Shown: positions 47,641 to 61,499, counted from the stretch's first letter. The stretch is DNA of 64,000 bases from Gyrodactylus bullatarudis (GCA_012064415.1 SSNU01000071.1:366046-430045), one strand, 5' to 3'. Numbers and translations are program-made. The notes: a model not told the origin generated them from the letters alone.

Positions 47641-49127
47641 TTTATTCAATTTTTAACGGATTTTTAAATCTGGACCAAGGTTTTTAGATCGAATTTAAGA
47701 GAGTTCAAAACACTAAATTCTTATCTTTATTTTAACTACATAGTTTTACATGAAATTTCAGGAAAAAAATTAAAAATCCCTGACTAATAGCAGTTTTTCA
47801 CCATTTTTGAGGAAACTCATGTCCATGCAACAATCATAAAACAAAACTTCTCGAGTAACTAATCGAGCTGCGAATTTGTGCTTTTGTTCAATTTTATTTA
47901 ATTAACCCTTTCAAGGTCATACGTGGACCAAAATATTGAGCCTAAAAATGTCTGTAAAAAAAAGATAACTGAGTTGCGCACTATTAAACACCTCGTTTAT
48001 CAATCATTACGAGAAAAAATTGGACCAAAAGGTATTTCATTAGGATTAAGGGAATTCACATTGATTATTTATAAATTCTTGAAATTACTTCTGCAGTCGC
48101 TTGAAAGTAGTTAGTGAAATGTCGAAAAAAATTTTTATTCATTCTGATTCCGCATATCTGTTCATATTTATTAAATAGACTCATTCAGCTCCAGAGACCC
48201 AGATGACACAGAACATGGGATTACCTTAAGCTTTACGTGGTAAAATAACCATTTTAAAACTCTTAAATCCTTCTACAGAAAGAGACAATGAATGGGACAT
48301 CTGGAAAAACAATTTTAAATTTTCTTATGTGTGTTCAACCCTTCGAATCGAATTTCAATATCAAGTGCTTTAATTTATTTACAGATCTATGGCATGAAAA
48401 TCAATAGGTAGTTTCAAGGGTTTTCTAACTCTATCTTCCCTTGTTCTTATCTCACGGGAATCTGGTCTTGCCTCATTTAATAATGAAAAGTGAAATGTAA
48501 TTAAATTTCTTATCGTTCATGAAAGATCTGGTCTAAATTTTCAATTAATCATTCGCCTGTAAAATAGAGATACTAAGTCCGAGGAAAATAACTTTATTTG
48601 GAAAATAAATAGTATTTTTCCAGAGTACAGAGGAGTATAGATAAAAAATTGAGTTTGTCGACAAATTTTCCCACTCCAATATGGAATAATCAAACAAGAT
48701 TTGTGGCTAAGAAAACATCAACAAGAGACTAGCGAGGAACACCGAAAACAGATGAAATGAAAAACAATTCCCAGTTCACAGAGAGTAGCCGAGAAACTGT
48801 TATTTTAATATTAGTTAGTTAGCAATACTGGTAATAATTAGATAGAAAATATTAGTATTAGATCCAATATTCGTATAGTCTCTACAAGAGTATTATTATT
48901 CCTATACATAGAAAGGCCTAGATTTTTGAAACTATCAATTTTAAATTCTAGCCATTTTATGAGATTTTTATAGAGCGATTATTCAAAGTCGGGAATTCCT
49001 AGGTCTCAACAGTATTTAGGCTCAGAAATCAAATCTCAGACCTGATATGTATAAATTACAGATTAAATATTTACTCACACAAGATTGCTTTGTATTGAAT
49101 TTAAATTTTGTATTAATTTACCAAGCT

Positions 49128-49302
49128 AACTAAAATCACCTATTGATATGATCTTAATATTTTAACGTTTTTAATCTTATTCCAAAAGCATGGAGAGGTA
49201 TTTTGAAGTGAAATTTGGTGGGATAATAATATCAAAATACCTGAAGATTAAATTCATCATATCGATGGGCGATTCAAGTAATTTTGCAAAATTGACTTAA
49301 AT
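49128..49302. mobile_element. Deleted copy of the hAT-like MITE
   Basis: The right arm is preserved (CCAAAAGCATGGAGAGGTAT through GATTCAAGTAATTTTGCAAA). Most of the left arm is lost, leaving a piece around CACCTATTGATATGATCTT. Boundaries are approximate. Confidence 0.55.
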
Positions 49303-50689
49303 CGTATAATATGATTATTTTTTTCAATACTCTTGAATCTATTTTTGTTCAATGAAAAAAGATAGTAAAGTGCGAGGTGAACTGTCGTATATTGTCGTGA
49401 AAAAAATAATAAATACATCAGAATTTTTGATTTTTGTTAGTTTATTTTTATCTCTTTCAAGTCTGTAAAGTACTTTCGATATGATGATGTATTTATTTTT
49501 TTAGAAAAAATAGTAAAAATCAAAAATTCACTGTAATTTTTTGTTTTACAAATCATTTAAAACTGTTAAAGGTTACATTTCTTCGGGCATCGGTAATAAA
49601 AAACTGCCTAATTCACTAGTATTTCTATAAAGGCTACAACTAAAGGTCATGTTTATTTAAATTAAAGTTTCTTAGATCAAAATATTTCAGTTCAACTAAA
49701 ATGGTATTAAAGACATGTTTTTTATAGTGCACTGACTCTGGGATACGCCTTAAGCTAAATAGATGGACATTTATTGATGAAAAATAAAATCTCTAATCCC
49801 TATCTAAAGAAACTGAAATGACTAGTCAATATTGAAAGTTTGCTATAGGAAAATATCTACAGTTCGCTGAGAGTATCGAAAATTATTATTCTAAAAAGTG
49901 ATGGTATTCAATCAATTCTTTGTTCAAAAATCTGAGAATAGAATTTCAGTCATTCTTTTGTGCATTAGTTGTTATAATAATGGCTAAAAAACATCCAACA
50001 CTAGCAGATCAAATAAAATATACCTAAAGTCTTTGGTTGAAAGTTTATCTGTTTCTTTCGGTCATCATGGATTTCTGTGATTATTATTTAAAATAATACT
50101 TATCATGAGTGCTAGCACAATAGTTTATGTGAATGTTTCCCATAATAAAATTTTTTCTTACCCAAAGTTCAAAGGTTGCCGGTTAGAATCTTAGCTTCAA
50201 AAGTTATCTCATCATAATTGAGTTCTTAAGGAATCATTTCTAATTTTGTAAACATTATAAATTATATTAGTCTTGAGACTATCAAGATTAACGATAACAT
50301 ATCCATCAGTTAGCTATAGTCAACATAACTGCGTGTAATGTTGGAATCATATAAATTCAATCTAATCTGATACTAATTGAAAGCTATTCGGTTTCCTGGT
50401 ACTATCGTTCATTAATTGATAATAACTAATTGAATAATCATACCCCGGATATTCGGTCATCACATTCGGCAGTGGTGAGAATGCAAATCAAGGTATATAT
50501 AACTATATTAATCGTCTCGAATAAGGCAACTTAAAACCGGCTTTTTCAATCAGTTTGCATAAAAGGAAATTATTTCAAAGGATAAAATATTCAACCGAAT
50601 GAGAACAAATTTAATCAACAGGCTGTAGGATTTCAATAAAGCTTTGAAAATAATTCAATATTTTTTCCGAAAAGTAAGGATTCTTGAAT

Positions 50690-51205
50690 GATTCCAAGAG
50701 TTACTAAAATTTCTGAAAAATTCAATCTGGCCAAAATTAGGCCGTTTTTCAAGTTTCGAAAATGCACCAAATTTCCACTTTTTCAACGTTCTGAGCTCAA
50801 AATTTTTATCAATTTCAAAGATTAAAAAAAATTTGATACTGACAAAGATTTTAAATTAAGTCATTATGGTTGAGAAAAACTCACTATTTTCAAGAAAAAT
50901 TTAAATTTTGGATCATTTTCCTTCGTTATGATTCCAAAATTCAAATAGTTCGCCTCATTAATAGCGAATTACTTTAGGTTAATTCGATTTCTTTGTCTTG
51001 AGTTCAGAAATTTCAGTATCAAATTGTTTAAATCTTCGAAATTGGCCTAGTTCTAGTCAGATTGAAATTTTTCCATTTTTAAAACTCAAAATCAATTTGT
51101 TCCTGACTTTCCGGAGAGCTTTTGGGAAAAATAGTAAATTCAGTTCTGCTAAAATGTCCAAAAAGACATGGGGGATGCCTCACAGATTTCATTCGTGTCA
51201 CATCA
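50690..51205. mobile_element. Degraded MITE copy, interior type C
   Basis: It shares AAATTTCCACTTTTTCAACG and CTCAAAATTTTTATCAATTT with the other type C copies. A partly inverted second arm lies at about 50985-51130. It sits just downstream of innexin A exon 1. Confidence 0.5.
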
Positions 51206-51252
51206 AGTTTGGATAAAAATTCAGATTTATTTGAAATTATAAAAATACTTAC

Positions 51253-51427
51253 CGACATATTGGCGAAGGCTGACAATGGCTATAAAAATTACCATTAATC
51301 CGCCAGTGAACTGATAGTTTAGTTGATCCACAAAATCCACACCTTCACCACCATACGGGGTTCGGAATAAGCGACCTAATTTAAAAACAAATCCACCATC
51401 AAGTAAGCCGCTCGCTCCACGAGCCAT
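51253..51427 (-). CDS. Innexin gene A, exon 1 (N-terminus and TM1)
   Basis: This is the first coding exon of a complete innexin, the subunit of invertebrate gap junctions and hemichannels in the plasma membrane. It encodes residues 1-58 plus the first base of Gly59. The N-terminal cytoplasmic segment contains FKLGRLFRTPYGGEG, followed by DQLNYQFTGG and the first membrane span (about residues 42-55), ending in LRQYVG. The donor GTAAGT follows immediately, in phase 1, at the place where innexin genes continue into the first extracellular loop. The start is the ATG at 51427. A TGTAG acceptor-like sequence lies 3 nt upstream of it, so the exon may begin at 51430, with the rest of the 5' UTR in one or more exons further right that I could not find. 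Joined to the other two exons the frame closes exactly (175+640+409=1224 nt). Confidence 0.9.
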
Positions 51428-53789
51428 AATCTACAATAAATGATTTTTCTTTTGTTGGCTGCTTTCTTTGTACAACCTCTTCTACTAAATAGGGTTTTCT
51501 TGTTATTTTGGGGATATTAGACGGGGTCTATCTTCTATTTGATTCGATTTTTACGAATTGATTAGTTAATTCCGGGGGATTCTGATGACTTTTCATGTGT
51601 GCTTATCGAAACTTTTTATAAAAGTAATTCCAGACTTTATCCATGGTCTCTTACTGTTATTCGATTGGTAACAGCTATTGTGAATTAATGCAGGAATCAA
51701 GTGGAATATTTGACATGATGTGAATTTTCCCAAAGATTACTCCAAATCCACTAATTTTCTTCTTCTAGTTGATATTCTTGAAGAATGACGATGAAGAAGA
51801 TGATAGAAATAAACAAAGTAGAAGGTTTTATCCTCTACGGTTAAGCAATGTCCCTTGAATTATTACAATTTTATATGTATATCGACTATCAAAATGAAAT
51901 TAGGAAACTGCAATGAATTTAATCTTTTCTTTCCCCATCAGAAGAATAGTCTTGAAATTTTCATTGACGAGAGTGCTCTCATTGGCTAATGGATTCTTTC
52001 AATTTTCATTGGTTAATAGGTAAGATTTACATTTAAATTCAAAGTATTATTATTACATTTATTACCAAAAAAATTATCATTTGGGTATAGAGAAAGAATG
52101 CATTCTCATGAATTATGTGCAACTCACTAGATTCCTCCGATCAATTGACTTTTGTTAGAGTAGGCTTGGTATTCTGAAAAAGGGAGTAAAATCGAATTAA
52201 TTCATGTTTTTTGATTTAAATCTGAAAAAGCATCTAGAATTTTACCAACTTTAGCTAATAAACTAATCTCAGAAACTAAATTCTCATGACTTTTGAGTAC
52301 TTGTTTTTATGCTTTTATATAAATTTTTGAATAATTTTTTTCCGACTGTTTCAAGTGAAAAATTAATTTTAAAAATGCACGTGTGACACTATTGAAACTT
52401 ATTACAAGGTAAATTAGTCATTGACCATGAATTGCCATCTTTCCAGTTCTTTCTTTCAAGTGCCAATTTCCTCCTCTAATTAAGTTCCATTGTGGTGCAA
52501 TGTGTATGCGTATAAGGGAACATTGAAATCAGCCCAGAAATGTTTATTGTTTGAACAAAAAACTTTGATCGATAATTCTCAAAATCTAAAATTATTATTG
52601 TTTTTTTTAGAGAAAATATTCACTACTTCAAGACTTTGAAAAAAATGAAAATCCTTGAGTTCATTCAATTCTTCCTGAAGAAAGGGGAGAGTGTACAAGA
52701 TATTTTTCAAGTTTGGTAAGAATAATGGCCTAATTATTCTCAAGATTTATTTCAGAGATTATAGAAAATAATTGGTTTAAAATAAATAATAAATTTCTAT
52801 TGACCTTAAAGCAAAGTTTGACACGGGATAGAGAAAAAAAATACTTTTTCAACTGCAATACTCTCATTATCAAGGGATTCAGAGAAGACCCTCTCAGTTC
52901 TAAGAGCGGTATTGATTTCACCAGGGAAAATAAAAAAATAAATTTTTAGATAAATAGATAATTTTTTCAGGGTTTTTGCAGAATTTTCCACAGAAAATAG
53001 AGAAACCCACTCTAATACTCAATTAAAAGATGAAAAACAAGTTATTAACAAATGTAATTTTTTATATTATAAACATTAGAAAGAGCACACACTTTTGCAA
53101 AAGATAGATTCTTAAGTGTCAGAGAATGCAATTTAATTTTATTTCAAGAATTATCGATCAAAATATCAACTCAACTTAAAAAAATCAACTCTCTTTGAAT
53201 TACCTTCTATAGAGACCTGAAATCTTTGCGTATTCCAAGAGATTTGTGGTAAATGTGTATTTTCTAAAGCTTAACTGGAAAGATGTATTCCACTTATTAT
53301 TCCATCTCACATATTCTCTATCAAACAACCACTTCACATGTTGATGCACTGTTGATTTTAATGTATAATTTCAAGTTAAAAGTTACTAAATTCTGAAATT
53401 GATATTATCTTTGGAGATGAAAGTGTAGAACGTCAGTCAATATCTGATTCCATATTCTCTATAAATACTTTATAGAGATATTACTAGCTCTTCTAATTGA
53501 AAAAAAAAAAAAGATTTCTAAATAAATGAATATATATATTAACAAAAAGCTCAACTCATCATAAAATTTTAACACCTGTCCCCTTTTTTTTGGAGTGACT
53601 GCTCACAACTCAATGGAGAATTTCTCTATGCATATTCATATATTAACTAATCTTGAATGCATCAATCAATTATACTCATTTTTTGATCAAGATTACAAGG
53701 TCTGCATTACCTAATCGATATAAAAGCACCATGAGGCCAATTCAGTTATTGTTGAATGAGATGATCCAGGAAGAAGAAATCAAAAATGT

Positions 53790-53935
53790 ATATGTTACCG
53801 ATAATCTTGTTACTCTTGATAGTCTCAAGTTAACAAGATTAACTGAAAGCCTGTTAAACTTGTTACTCGGTTTCAAAATTATCTGATAGTCTCAAGAATC
53901 CCGGGAATCTTGTTACTAGTAACAAGTTTAACTGA
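53790..53935. repeat. Hairpin repeat with CTTGTTAC motifs
   Basis: It contains several ATCTTGTTACT and AACAAG words and the exact palindrome CTTGTTACTAGTAACAAG. CTGATAGTCTCAAGAATCCC resembles CTGATAGTCTTAAGACTCCC at 5314, linking the two loci. Confidence 0.45.
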
Positions 53936-54794
53936 TAATAACTAATTTTTTGACTTTCAGAATTTAGAAAGAAAAATCACTCAGTTTATTCATAACACCC
54001 CTAGGATTTTTTCAGAATCTCTTTTCAAAAGTGTTACACATCAATAGAACCTTAAAAGCTTTACGAAATTTGATACCGTTAGAAATGAAAATTATACCTG
54101 TGTGATATTATCTAGAATTATAACCTCAAACTTCATATTCATTTTTAATCCATACGAAATTTAAAAACTAATCAGTTTATCAACTTTTATTAATAATCTG
54201 AACTTATCTTGATGTCGTAATCAGCATTTCTTGAATCAGATTAGATTCGAAATCTTGTTCAAATCGCTAATAAAACTTGAAATTTCTTTATAAATGAGAG
54301 AGAACCCGGACCATCTCCATGAATAGGAGTTACCCTGGCCCCATTTATTTTTATTTTTCTACTTCATACTCAGGCAACTCAAGAAAGGAAAATTCTTTTG
54401 GTTTTCCATTAACAATGTATTTATTTTTCGATTGTAGATTTTATAGGTATCATTCATAGATTTAATTTCTCTTGATAAAATATTTTTCGTAAATTAACCA
54501 AGGATATTTTAGCTTTGAATCAGTTTCAGACTAAATGAAAGAGTAACTAATTAAATGGATATCAATTTACGTAGTATCTCAGTAAATACATGAAAGTTTT
54601 TTTCCCATTTACGTATTATTAAGGGATATAACTTTAAATGAATTGATTAGTAATTAGGATAACACACAAAGGTAGTCCTATTTTCTCATTTGGATACTAG
54701 GAATTTACTGGAACTAAATTTGAACACGCAAAGCACAATAGAATTTGAAATAATTTTCATGAAAACTATTTTTCTTCATATCGTGAAAGTGGGT

Positions 54795-55395
54795 CTCATG
54801 ATTCACACCTAAATAAAATGAAAATTGGAATTCATGATTTTTACAAAATTATGAATTTTTTTATAAAGAAATTGAATTTGAACAAGATTTTTTGGAATCT
54901 AGATCGTAGGTTCCACTTTCAGGATCTGAAGAAAAAATTTTGAAAAAAATAAAATTTAATTGAGATCCTAAAGTTATGGGATATTTCAAATCATGCGATG
55001 GGGCTGAATTCCCATTTTTTTGAAATTTGAGTTGATAATTTTTGTTGATTTAAAAGTGAGAGAGTGATCAAAAGTTGATTTTTAGGATCACGATTAGTCA
55101 AAGAAATTAAATATGCTGATTCAGATTTTGAGAATCCGCCCATCTTCGTTAATTTTAAATATTTTCCCTACTTGAAAATCGATGAAATTTTGATGATCCC
55201 GGGAAATTGGCGAGTTCATTGATATTTTTATGATGATCATCAGTTTTCTGTCTTTTTTTGATCCTAAAAATCAACTTTTGAACACTCTCTCACTTTTAAT
55301 TCCAAAAATTCTTGATCAAATTTGATTTCTTGATGAAACAATTGAGAATTTTGTAAAAATCATAAATTTCCATCTTCATAATTTTACTAGCTTTA
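54795..55395. mobile_element. Foldback MITE, interior type B
   Basis: This is a palindromic element. The left arm has GATCAAAAGTTGATTTTTAG and the right arm its inverse near 55262. AGTGAGAGAGTGATC near 55060 faces GAACACTCTCTCACT near 55280. The right end reads CTTCATAATTTTACTAGCTT followed by TA. A block of about 250 bp is almost the same as in the copy at 57560-58255. Confidence 0.65.
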
Positions 55396-57559
55396 TTATA
55401 AAACTTCTTAAAAGAATAACACTTTGTTACCATGGTTAATTAGCTTATAAGCGATGCTCGACGAGTTAAAAAAATTCCATTTTTTTGAAACCTGAATCAA
55501 AAGGCTTACTTTGACCGATTTATGAAAAATAACTGAAGAGTTAAAAATGTTCGTTTCTATCAAATTGTATATTTTTTTAAATATGGAAGATAGGATTTCA
55601 GATTTTTCCCATCAATCGGAAAAATGCGCTTTTTGTTTGAAAATAACTTCAATATTGAATATCCAAGATAAAAATGGGTTCAACATTCACCACTGTAGCA
55701 TAATACCCTTGAGATAGAACTGCTTGTGTGAACATTATGCATGAGAAATGAACCTTGTCCTGAATTTGTTATTCAGCTTCATAACTGGTGATAAGTTTAA
55801 TAAATTCAACAATAACTAACAAAATGTACCATAAAGTTGGATGGTTTGTGATAACTTCTAAAAAAAAAATTCAGGAAACGCTTAAATATCTTTGGAAAAA
55901 GTTGATTTCATCCCAGACATGATTGAAATGGTTAAAAACTTTATGAATTTTAAAAACTATTCTCGTGAAAAAAACGAACAAAGGATTAATAAAACATCAC
56001 TCTCGGGTAATGCTTTGATAATTTTCACGGATTTAATGATTCATACAGTAGGTTTTCAGTTTGTATTTCAATTATTAAATAAAATTTTTGACTAGTTCTA
56101 GATAGATCTTAAAAGAGTGGCTGAAAAACTTTTCTTTCTAGCCTCCTTCCCAATTTATAAAGAGAAGATTATTTACTCAAAGCTCTTTGTTGTCTTTTCT
56201 GGTTCTCCCACCCCCATCCCCTTTATAGCATAAATTTTGATCGAAAAAAATTAAATTGAAAACAAATTCAATGAAATTTGTAAAAAAAATTAACCAGAAT
56301 AACAGAGATTGTGAATGTGACTCCTTCTACAATGTTAATGCAAAGGATGAAATTGAAATAAATTGCATATGTAATAACTTCATTTTTATAAAACAGAAGC
56401 TGAAAAAAGTCGAGAATAAACTTTACTGTCATTAATCATGAGTGAAGCAGATAGAGGGTGTGGGCTCCAGCAAACAACTCGAATATTAGGAGAAAGAAAA
56501 TGATGAGGACAGTCAGAAAGTTAGGGGGAAACAGAAAAACTTCACAAATCAATTCACTAGAGATCAAGAAATTATTTTCCCTTCTTTTTTTATTATTAAA
56601 TGAGCTCATTCATTCTCAGGGAAGTTATATTATATTTCGGTTTGCCAAATGTGTCTAACAAATCTAGATATATTAGTTTTAGAATTTTTCCCTTCTCTTC
56701 TACTAGAGAGATAATTGAATTTTGTATGTTTTCATATTATTATTATCATTATTTTATTGTTCATTGAATAAATCAAGATGTAAAACCATATATACACATA
56801 ATATCCCTCTATTATAATATAAAAAGTCTAGTGATACGTTTTGGCTCATTATTATTCTTTCTTTCACAAAATGCTTGATTGTTAGACAACAAGACAAGAG
56901 ATAATTAAACCAGATTGAATCAGATTAATAACGACCACTTTTCCAAACCCTCCTCCATAAGACAATCAAATATATCAGTCCTCTTCTAGAGTTAAATTTT
57001 ATAATAATAATTATTAAAGGTCGAAGAAAGATAGGTACCCTTAGAGATGGCTTTTGCGAAGAACAAGGTATCAGATCTCTTTTGGAAATTATCCAAATTG
57101 TATGATAAAATAAATACTTTTTTTAATAATTTTATTATTTCGGTACCTTTTCGGATCTGGATCTAAACCATCTGAAGAACCCCCATAAGGGGGGGGGTGA
57201 TTACTCGATAGACAGAATTTTTTATCTATGACTCTTAATTAAAAATAAGGACAAATTGAACATCATAGCTATAGGAGGATTAAGTTGATAGAACAACAGA
57301 AGCGTATTCTTTCAACGTGACTGAAATTATTATTACAACAAATGAGGCATTTTGTTTGTAAATGCTCTACGACAAGTAAAAACCCTTAACTTGACATTAT
57401 CGAGGATTTTATCAAGTTGTTGAATTTCTTTTAAAACAATTCAAACCAACTTACAAAATGTTTGTCTTTTATTTGTTAAAGTGTGAAGAAAGATGAATCG
57501 TGTTCATGTTTTAAATAATCGTCATTGAATTAACAATTGAAAAAAACCATTGGGATAGA

Positions 57560-58255
57560 GTAGAAAGATTGAAAACCTAACATGACAATAGGAATTAAAG
57601 AATTTCCCGAAATTCTGAATTTTTTCATCAAGAAATTGAATTTGATCAAGATCGAATATGGAATTACGAAATGAAGAAAAACAATTTGAAAAAACCAAAT
57701 TTAATTGAGATCCTAAAGTTATGGGATATTTCAAATCATGCGATGGGGCTGAATTCCCATTTTTTTGAAATTTGAGTTGATAATTTTTGTTGATTTAAAA
57801 GTGAGAGAGTGATCAAAAGTTGATTTTTAGGATCACGATTAGTCAAAGAAATTAAATATGCTGATTCAGATTTTGAGAATCCACCCATCTTCGTGGAAAA
57901 ACTCGAATGTTAATTTTAAATATTTTCCCTACTTGAAAATCGATGAAATTTTGATGATTCAAGATCCCGGGAAATTGGCGAGTCCATTGAAATTTTTATG
58001 GTCATAATCGGTTTCTTTGACTAATCGTGATCTTAAAAATCAACTTTTGATCACTCTCTCACTTTGAAATCAACAAAACTTATCAACTCAAAGTTCAAAA
58101 AAATGGGAATTCGGCGCCATCGCTTGATTTGAAATATGCCATAACTTTCTTAAAATTTTATTTTTTTCAAATTTTTTTTCTTCAGATCCTGAAAGTGGAA
58201 CCTACGATCTAGATTCCAAAAAATCTTGATCAAATTCCTATCTTCATATTAACTA
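57560..58255. mobile_element. Foldback MITE, interior type B, longest copy
   Basis: Both arms are preserved: AGTGAGAGAGTGATCAAAAG near 57800 faces TTGATCACTCTCTCACTTTG near 58035. The right arm carries CAGATCCTGAAAGTGGAACC and ends at CTTCATATTAACTAGCTT. Compared with 54795-55395 it contains two short extra segments (about 15 and 7 bp) in the shared block. Confidence 0.65.
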
Positions 58256-58599
58256 GCTTCAATAATTGATTAAATTTCAACCAGTTTTTTAAAGGATAGC
58301 AATTTCATTCTTTAAAAGATTAAGGAATTCTGTACTATATTGCTTGGAATGACTGATTTTTCAGATATTTCACTACTTTTTAGCTCAATAATAATAGAAA
58401 AATATCACAAATCAATATACTCAATAAGATAACACCATAAAAGACGATACTTGAGTCATAGCAAAAGTTTTTCTGGTAATTACTGTAACTCATTACAGAT
58501 TTTCAAAATTTCGCATTTCTTCAAAAATACCTGTAAAATTTCTGTAATTTAGAAAGATTTGAAATTTATTTTACAGAATCAGGAATTTTCTGAAGCTTT

Positions 58600-58740
58600 C
58601 TAAAGATTAACTTGCGATCACTCTCTCACTTTGAAATCAACAAAAATATATTGTTAATCTTGATTCCAGAACATCAAATTCAATTTTTGATGAAAAAAAT
58701 TGAGAATTTTGTGAAATCTTCATATTATTAACTGGGTGTA
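58600..58740. mobile_element. Half copy of a type B MITE
   Basis: It contains GATCACTCTCTCACTTTGAA and GAAAAAAATTGAGAATTTTG, matching one arm of the neighbouring 57560-58255 copy. Confidence 0.5.
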
Positions 58741-58947
58741 GATCAATTTGATTTGAAAAAGGAAAATTCCGATACCTTAATTCTTGAAAGAGGAAGAATC
58801 ATAAAAAGCCTCTCACTAGCAGACAGAAACGAGGAGAGAATTAGAATTCCTTTAGAATATACGAGACAATGGGATAACTTTCTGACGTTCCGCTGAATTA
58901 TTATTTCCTCTAATGCTCTATTCATTTTATAATATAATATCGATAGG

Positions 58948-58964
58948 ACAGAGAGAGAGAGAGA
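58948..58964. repeat. Short (GA)n run
   Basis: Eight GA units within an AT-rich background. Confidence 0.8.
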
Positions 58965-61089
58965 TCTATATAGCATAATTCATATTCTCTCTAGGTGATG
59001 ACTTGGTTTATCTCTATGCAAGAATAGACAGATGGATACATGAGAAGTTCCTCTCTACACTACGCTGTGTAGTACACTATGAGCTGAGTGAAAAGATTTA
59101 AACATATCTTTTTCAAAACGAAGAGAAGATTATCGCTGGAAATTTTTTTTTCAACGATTAGATTAGGGATAGAATTACGCATATAAATAAGAAAATTTTT
59201 TTATCAATTTCAAAAATCAGCAGAGTAGTTTTAAGTCTGGGAAACTTTTTGAGTTAGCCTGGTAAAAGGAAAAAAAAACATTTTTTTTATCTGTGAGTAA
59301 ACTGCCGTGATTATGGGATAATGTAAAAACCATCGAAATTTCACTAATTTCATCCGTAAAAATAATCTAAATTCGATCCTGAGGTTAATCCGCTCACCAA
59401 ATTTATCGAATGTGGTTTCCTCAGTTAAAAATCAGAAATTCCAAAGCTCAGAAAAATATTCCATTTACATAGAAATTACCGCCGGATTTTCTTCCGAATA
59501 AAATGCTTAATCTTTCAATCAAAGGCTAATACTATCTTTTAACGGGCCATGTTAGAATTTCACAATAGAATGGCTGAAATTCTATACTCTAGAGCAAATT
59601 TTTTGTCTGGAATAATAGACAACTGATTGAACGCCATCACTTTTATAAAATAATTAATTTTTGATACTCTCAAAAGACTGAAGCAATTTGATTTTTGATT
59701 CTCAGCAAGTTTTAGAAATTGACTAGTTAATGGGATTCCAAATTTCCACAAAGAACTAATCAAAAAATTCACTAGAATTAGCGCCTGAATTAGGCCCAGA
59801 CAAGTTTTCTTCATGACTCGCATTCAATTTTTAGTCAATGCTATGGACGCTGATCAGTTTAATGCAATTATTTTTAGTTAACGAGCTACCGATCAATTTT
59901 TTATTGGCTGTCTTTGAAGGTTAAGCAGATAGAGTTCAAGTGATTGCATATCTGAAATCTACTGAATAAAAAAAACAAAAATTAATTGTGAAAAGAATCA
60001 TCTTTCTTGAATTAGTAAAGCATCAGATGAATGATAAAATTGAGATATTCACGTATTCCAGGAGATTAATAGGTTTCCTTTAGAATTTCCGATAAAAAAA
60101 GAATTTTCTGAGCCTCAAATGAATAATGAGTCCCAAATGAGTGGTACGTCTGGAACTTGAAAAGGATTGGTAAAGGGAGTTTTTCTTCAGAAATTCACAT
60201 TTTTCTTATTAAATAACTCCCAGTTTTTGTAAAAGTTTTCTCCGATCTGATCAAACAATCCTTCATGCATCACTGCACCTGCATAATTTATTAATTTGTA
60301 ACAAGAATTTTTCAAAAAAAAAATTTACGCCTTGCGTTTCACTAATGATACTTCTTCTATCAATAATCCATCTTGTTTTATGGGAAAAGCTTTCACCCTT
60401 TACACTAGCTAATCTTCTCTATATTGAACCTATATTAAGATCAGTGCAGAGAAAGATGGAACTCTTAATAAGAAGAATTTCTAGTCGGAAAGAGAGCATG
60501 AAACTATAAGCTTTTAATTACTACTGTTACCTATCAAGTCTATTATTGGATCTTTGGACAGCTCGAGTCTGTATAATTTACCAACTAAAAAGTAAGCTGT
60601 ATTTCAGGTTAGAGGTAATTTTATCTATTGCTTAGCAGTTATCTCCGTGTCTAAGACTAGAATTTGTTTTTATCAAAAGATATAGAAAATTTTGTGATTT
60701 TGGAGAAAAAAACATTTCTTTTCTATGCGAATCCATCATCTTGTAAGCTTATCAATCAGATTAGAAAGCTTTTCAGACACTCTCTCTGTGTGAGACAAGT
60801 TAAGACCAAATTAAAACATTAGCCTTAATTATTCAGAAGCTGACTGTTAACTTAAAAATGTAATTATCCAGACTCAAAAGTATGGTCGAGAGGATACTAG
60901 AAAAAATAAAACAATCCATCAAACAATGGCCATTCAAAGTGTGAGAAAATAAATTTGTGATAAATATAATCTTGTAGGTCATCTCATCTCAAGTTGGAAA
61001 TCTATTATTTCTGTGAATAAAATATCAAGTACTCTATCTTTGTAACTTGATATTACGAAATAGAAACCAAAGAGTTAGAGTTCACTCTC

Positions 61090-61225
61090 CCTATTTATGC
61101 TGGATTAAATTTGAATTTTTTCGGAATTAAAAAAAATTTTTCTAAACTTATTTTATTATGGAATTCGAAGAAAAATATTGAATTTTTTGTAAAAAAAAGT
61201 AAATTCTCATCTTCATCTAGAGAGG
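61090..61225. mobile_element. Terminal fragment of a type C MITE
   Basis: It contains TTATTATGGAATTCGAAGAA and AAATTCTCATCTTCATC, matching the right end of type C copies. Confidence 0.4.
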
Positions 61226-61499
61226 CCATATTCTCTTTCGAAAATTATTAATGTGTCGAGATAGCAACTCAGTTGAAGAGATGAAATAATATGATTACAT
61301 TTTCGAGTGATGGTTACCTACAGAAGAAACTAAAAATTCCTTGGAATCAGAGTGACAGATAACTCGGAAAAATTATCTGACTGGAAATATTTATTTCTCT
61401 TTAAAAAAAAAAATTTGTTTTTGTTTGAAAACATGCCGACTCTGGGATGTTATCACATGTTCTTTTCTTGAATCAAACTTTTCACTCAACCAGTAATTT

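Larger units (their letters stand above)
30442..51252 (-). other. Intron 1 of innexin A
   Basis: This is a 20.8-kb intron with a GTAAGT donor and a TTTTAG acceptor. It carries three pieces of one non-LTR retrotransposon, the long-inverted-repeat element at 45875-46941, several MITEs, the deleted repetitive-gene copy near 37 kb and a possible stray terminal exon at 36475-36647. Between 38.1 and 40.9 kb, and between 47.7 and 49.1 kb, I see nothing beyond AT-rich sequence. Confidence 0.8.

Noticed and set aside
57185..57200. Run of nine G as a regulatory or telomeric-like signal
   Set aside because: A single homopolymer run without repeat structure.
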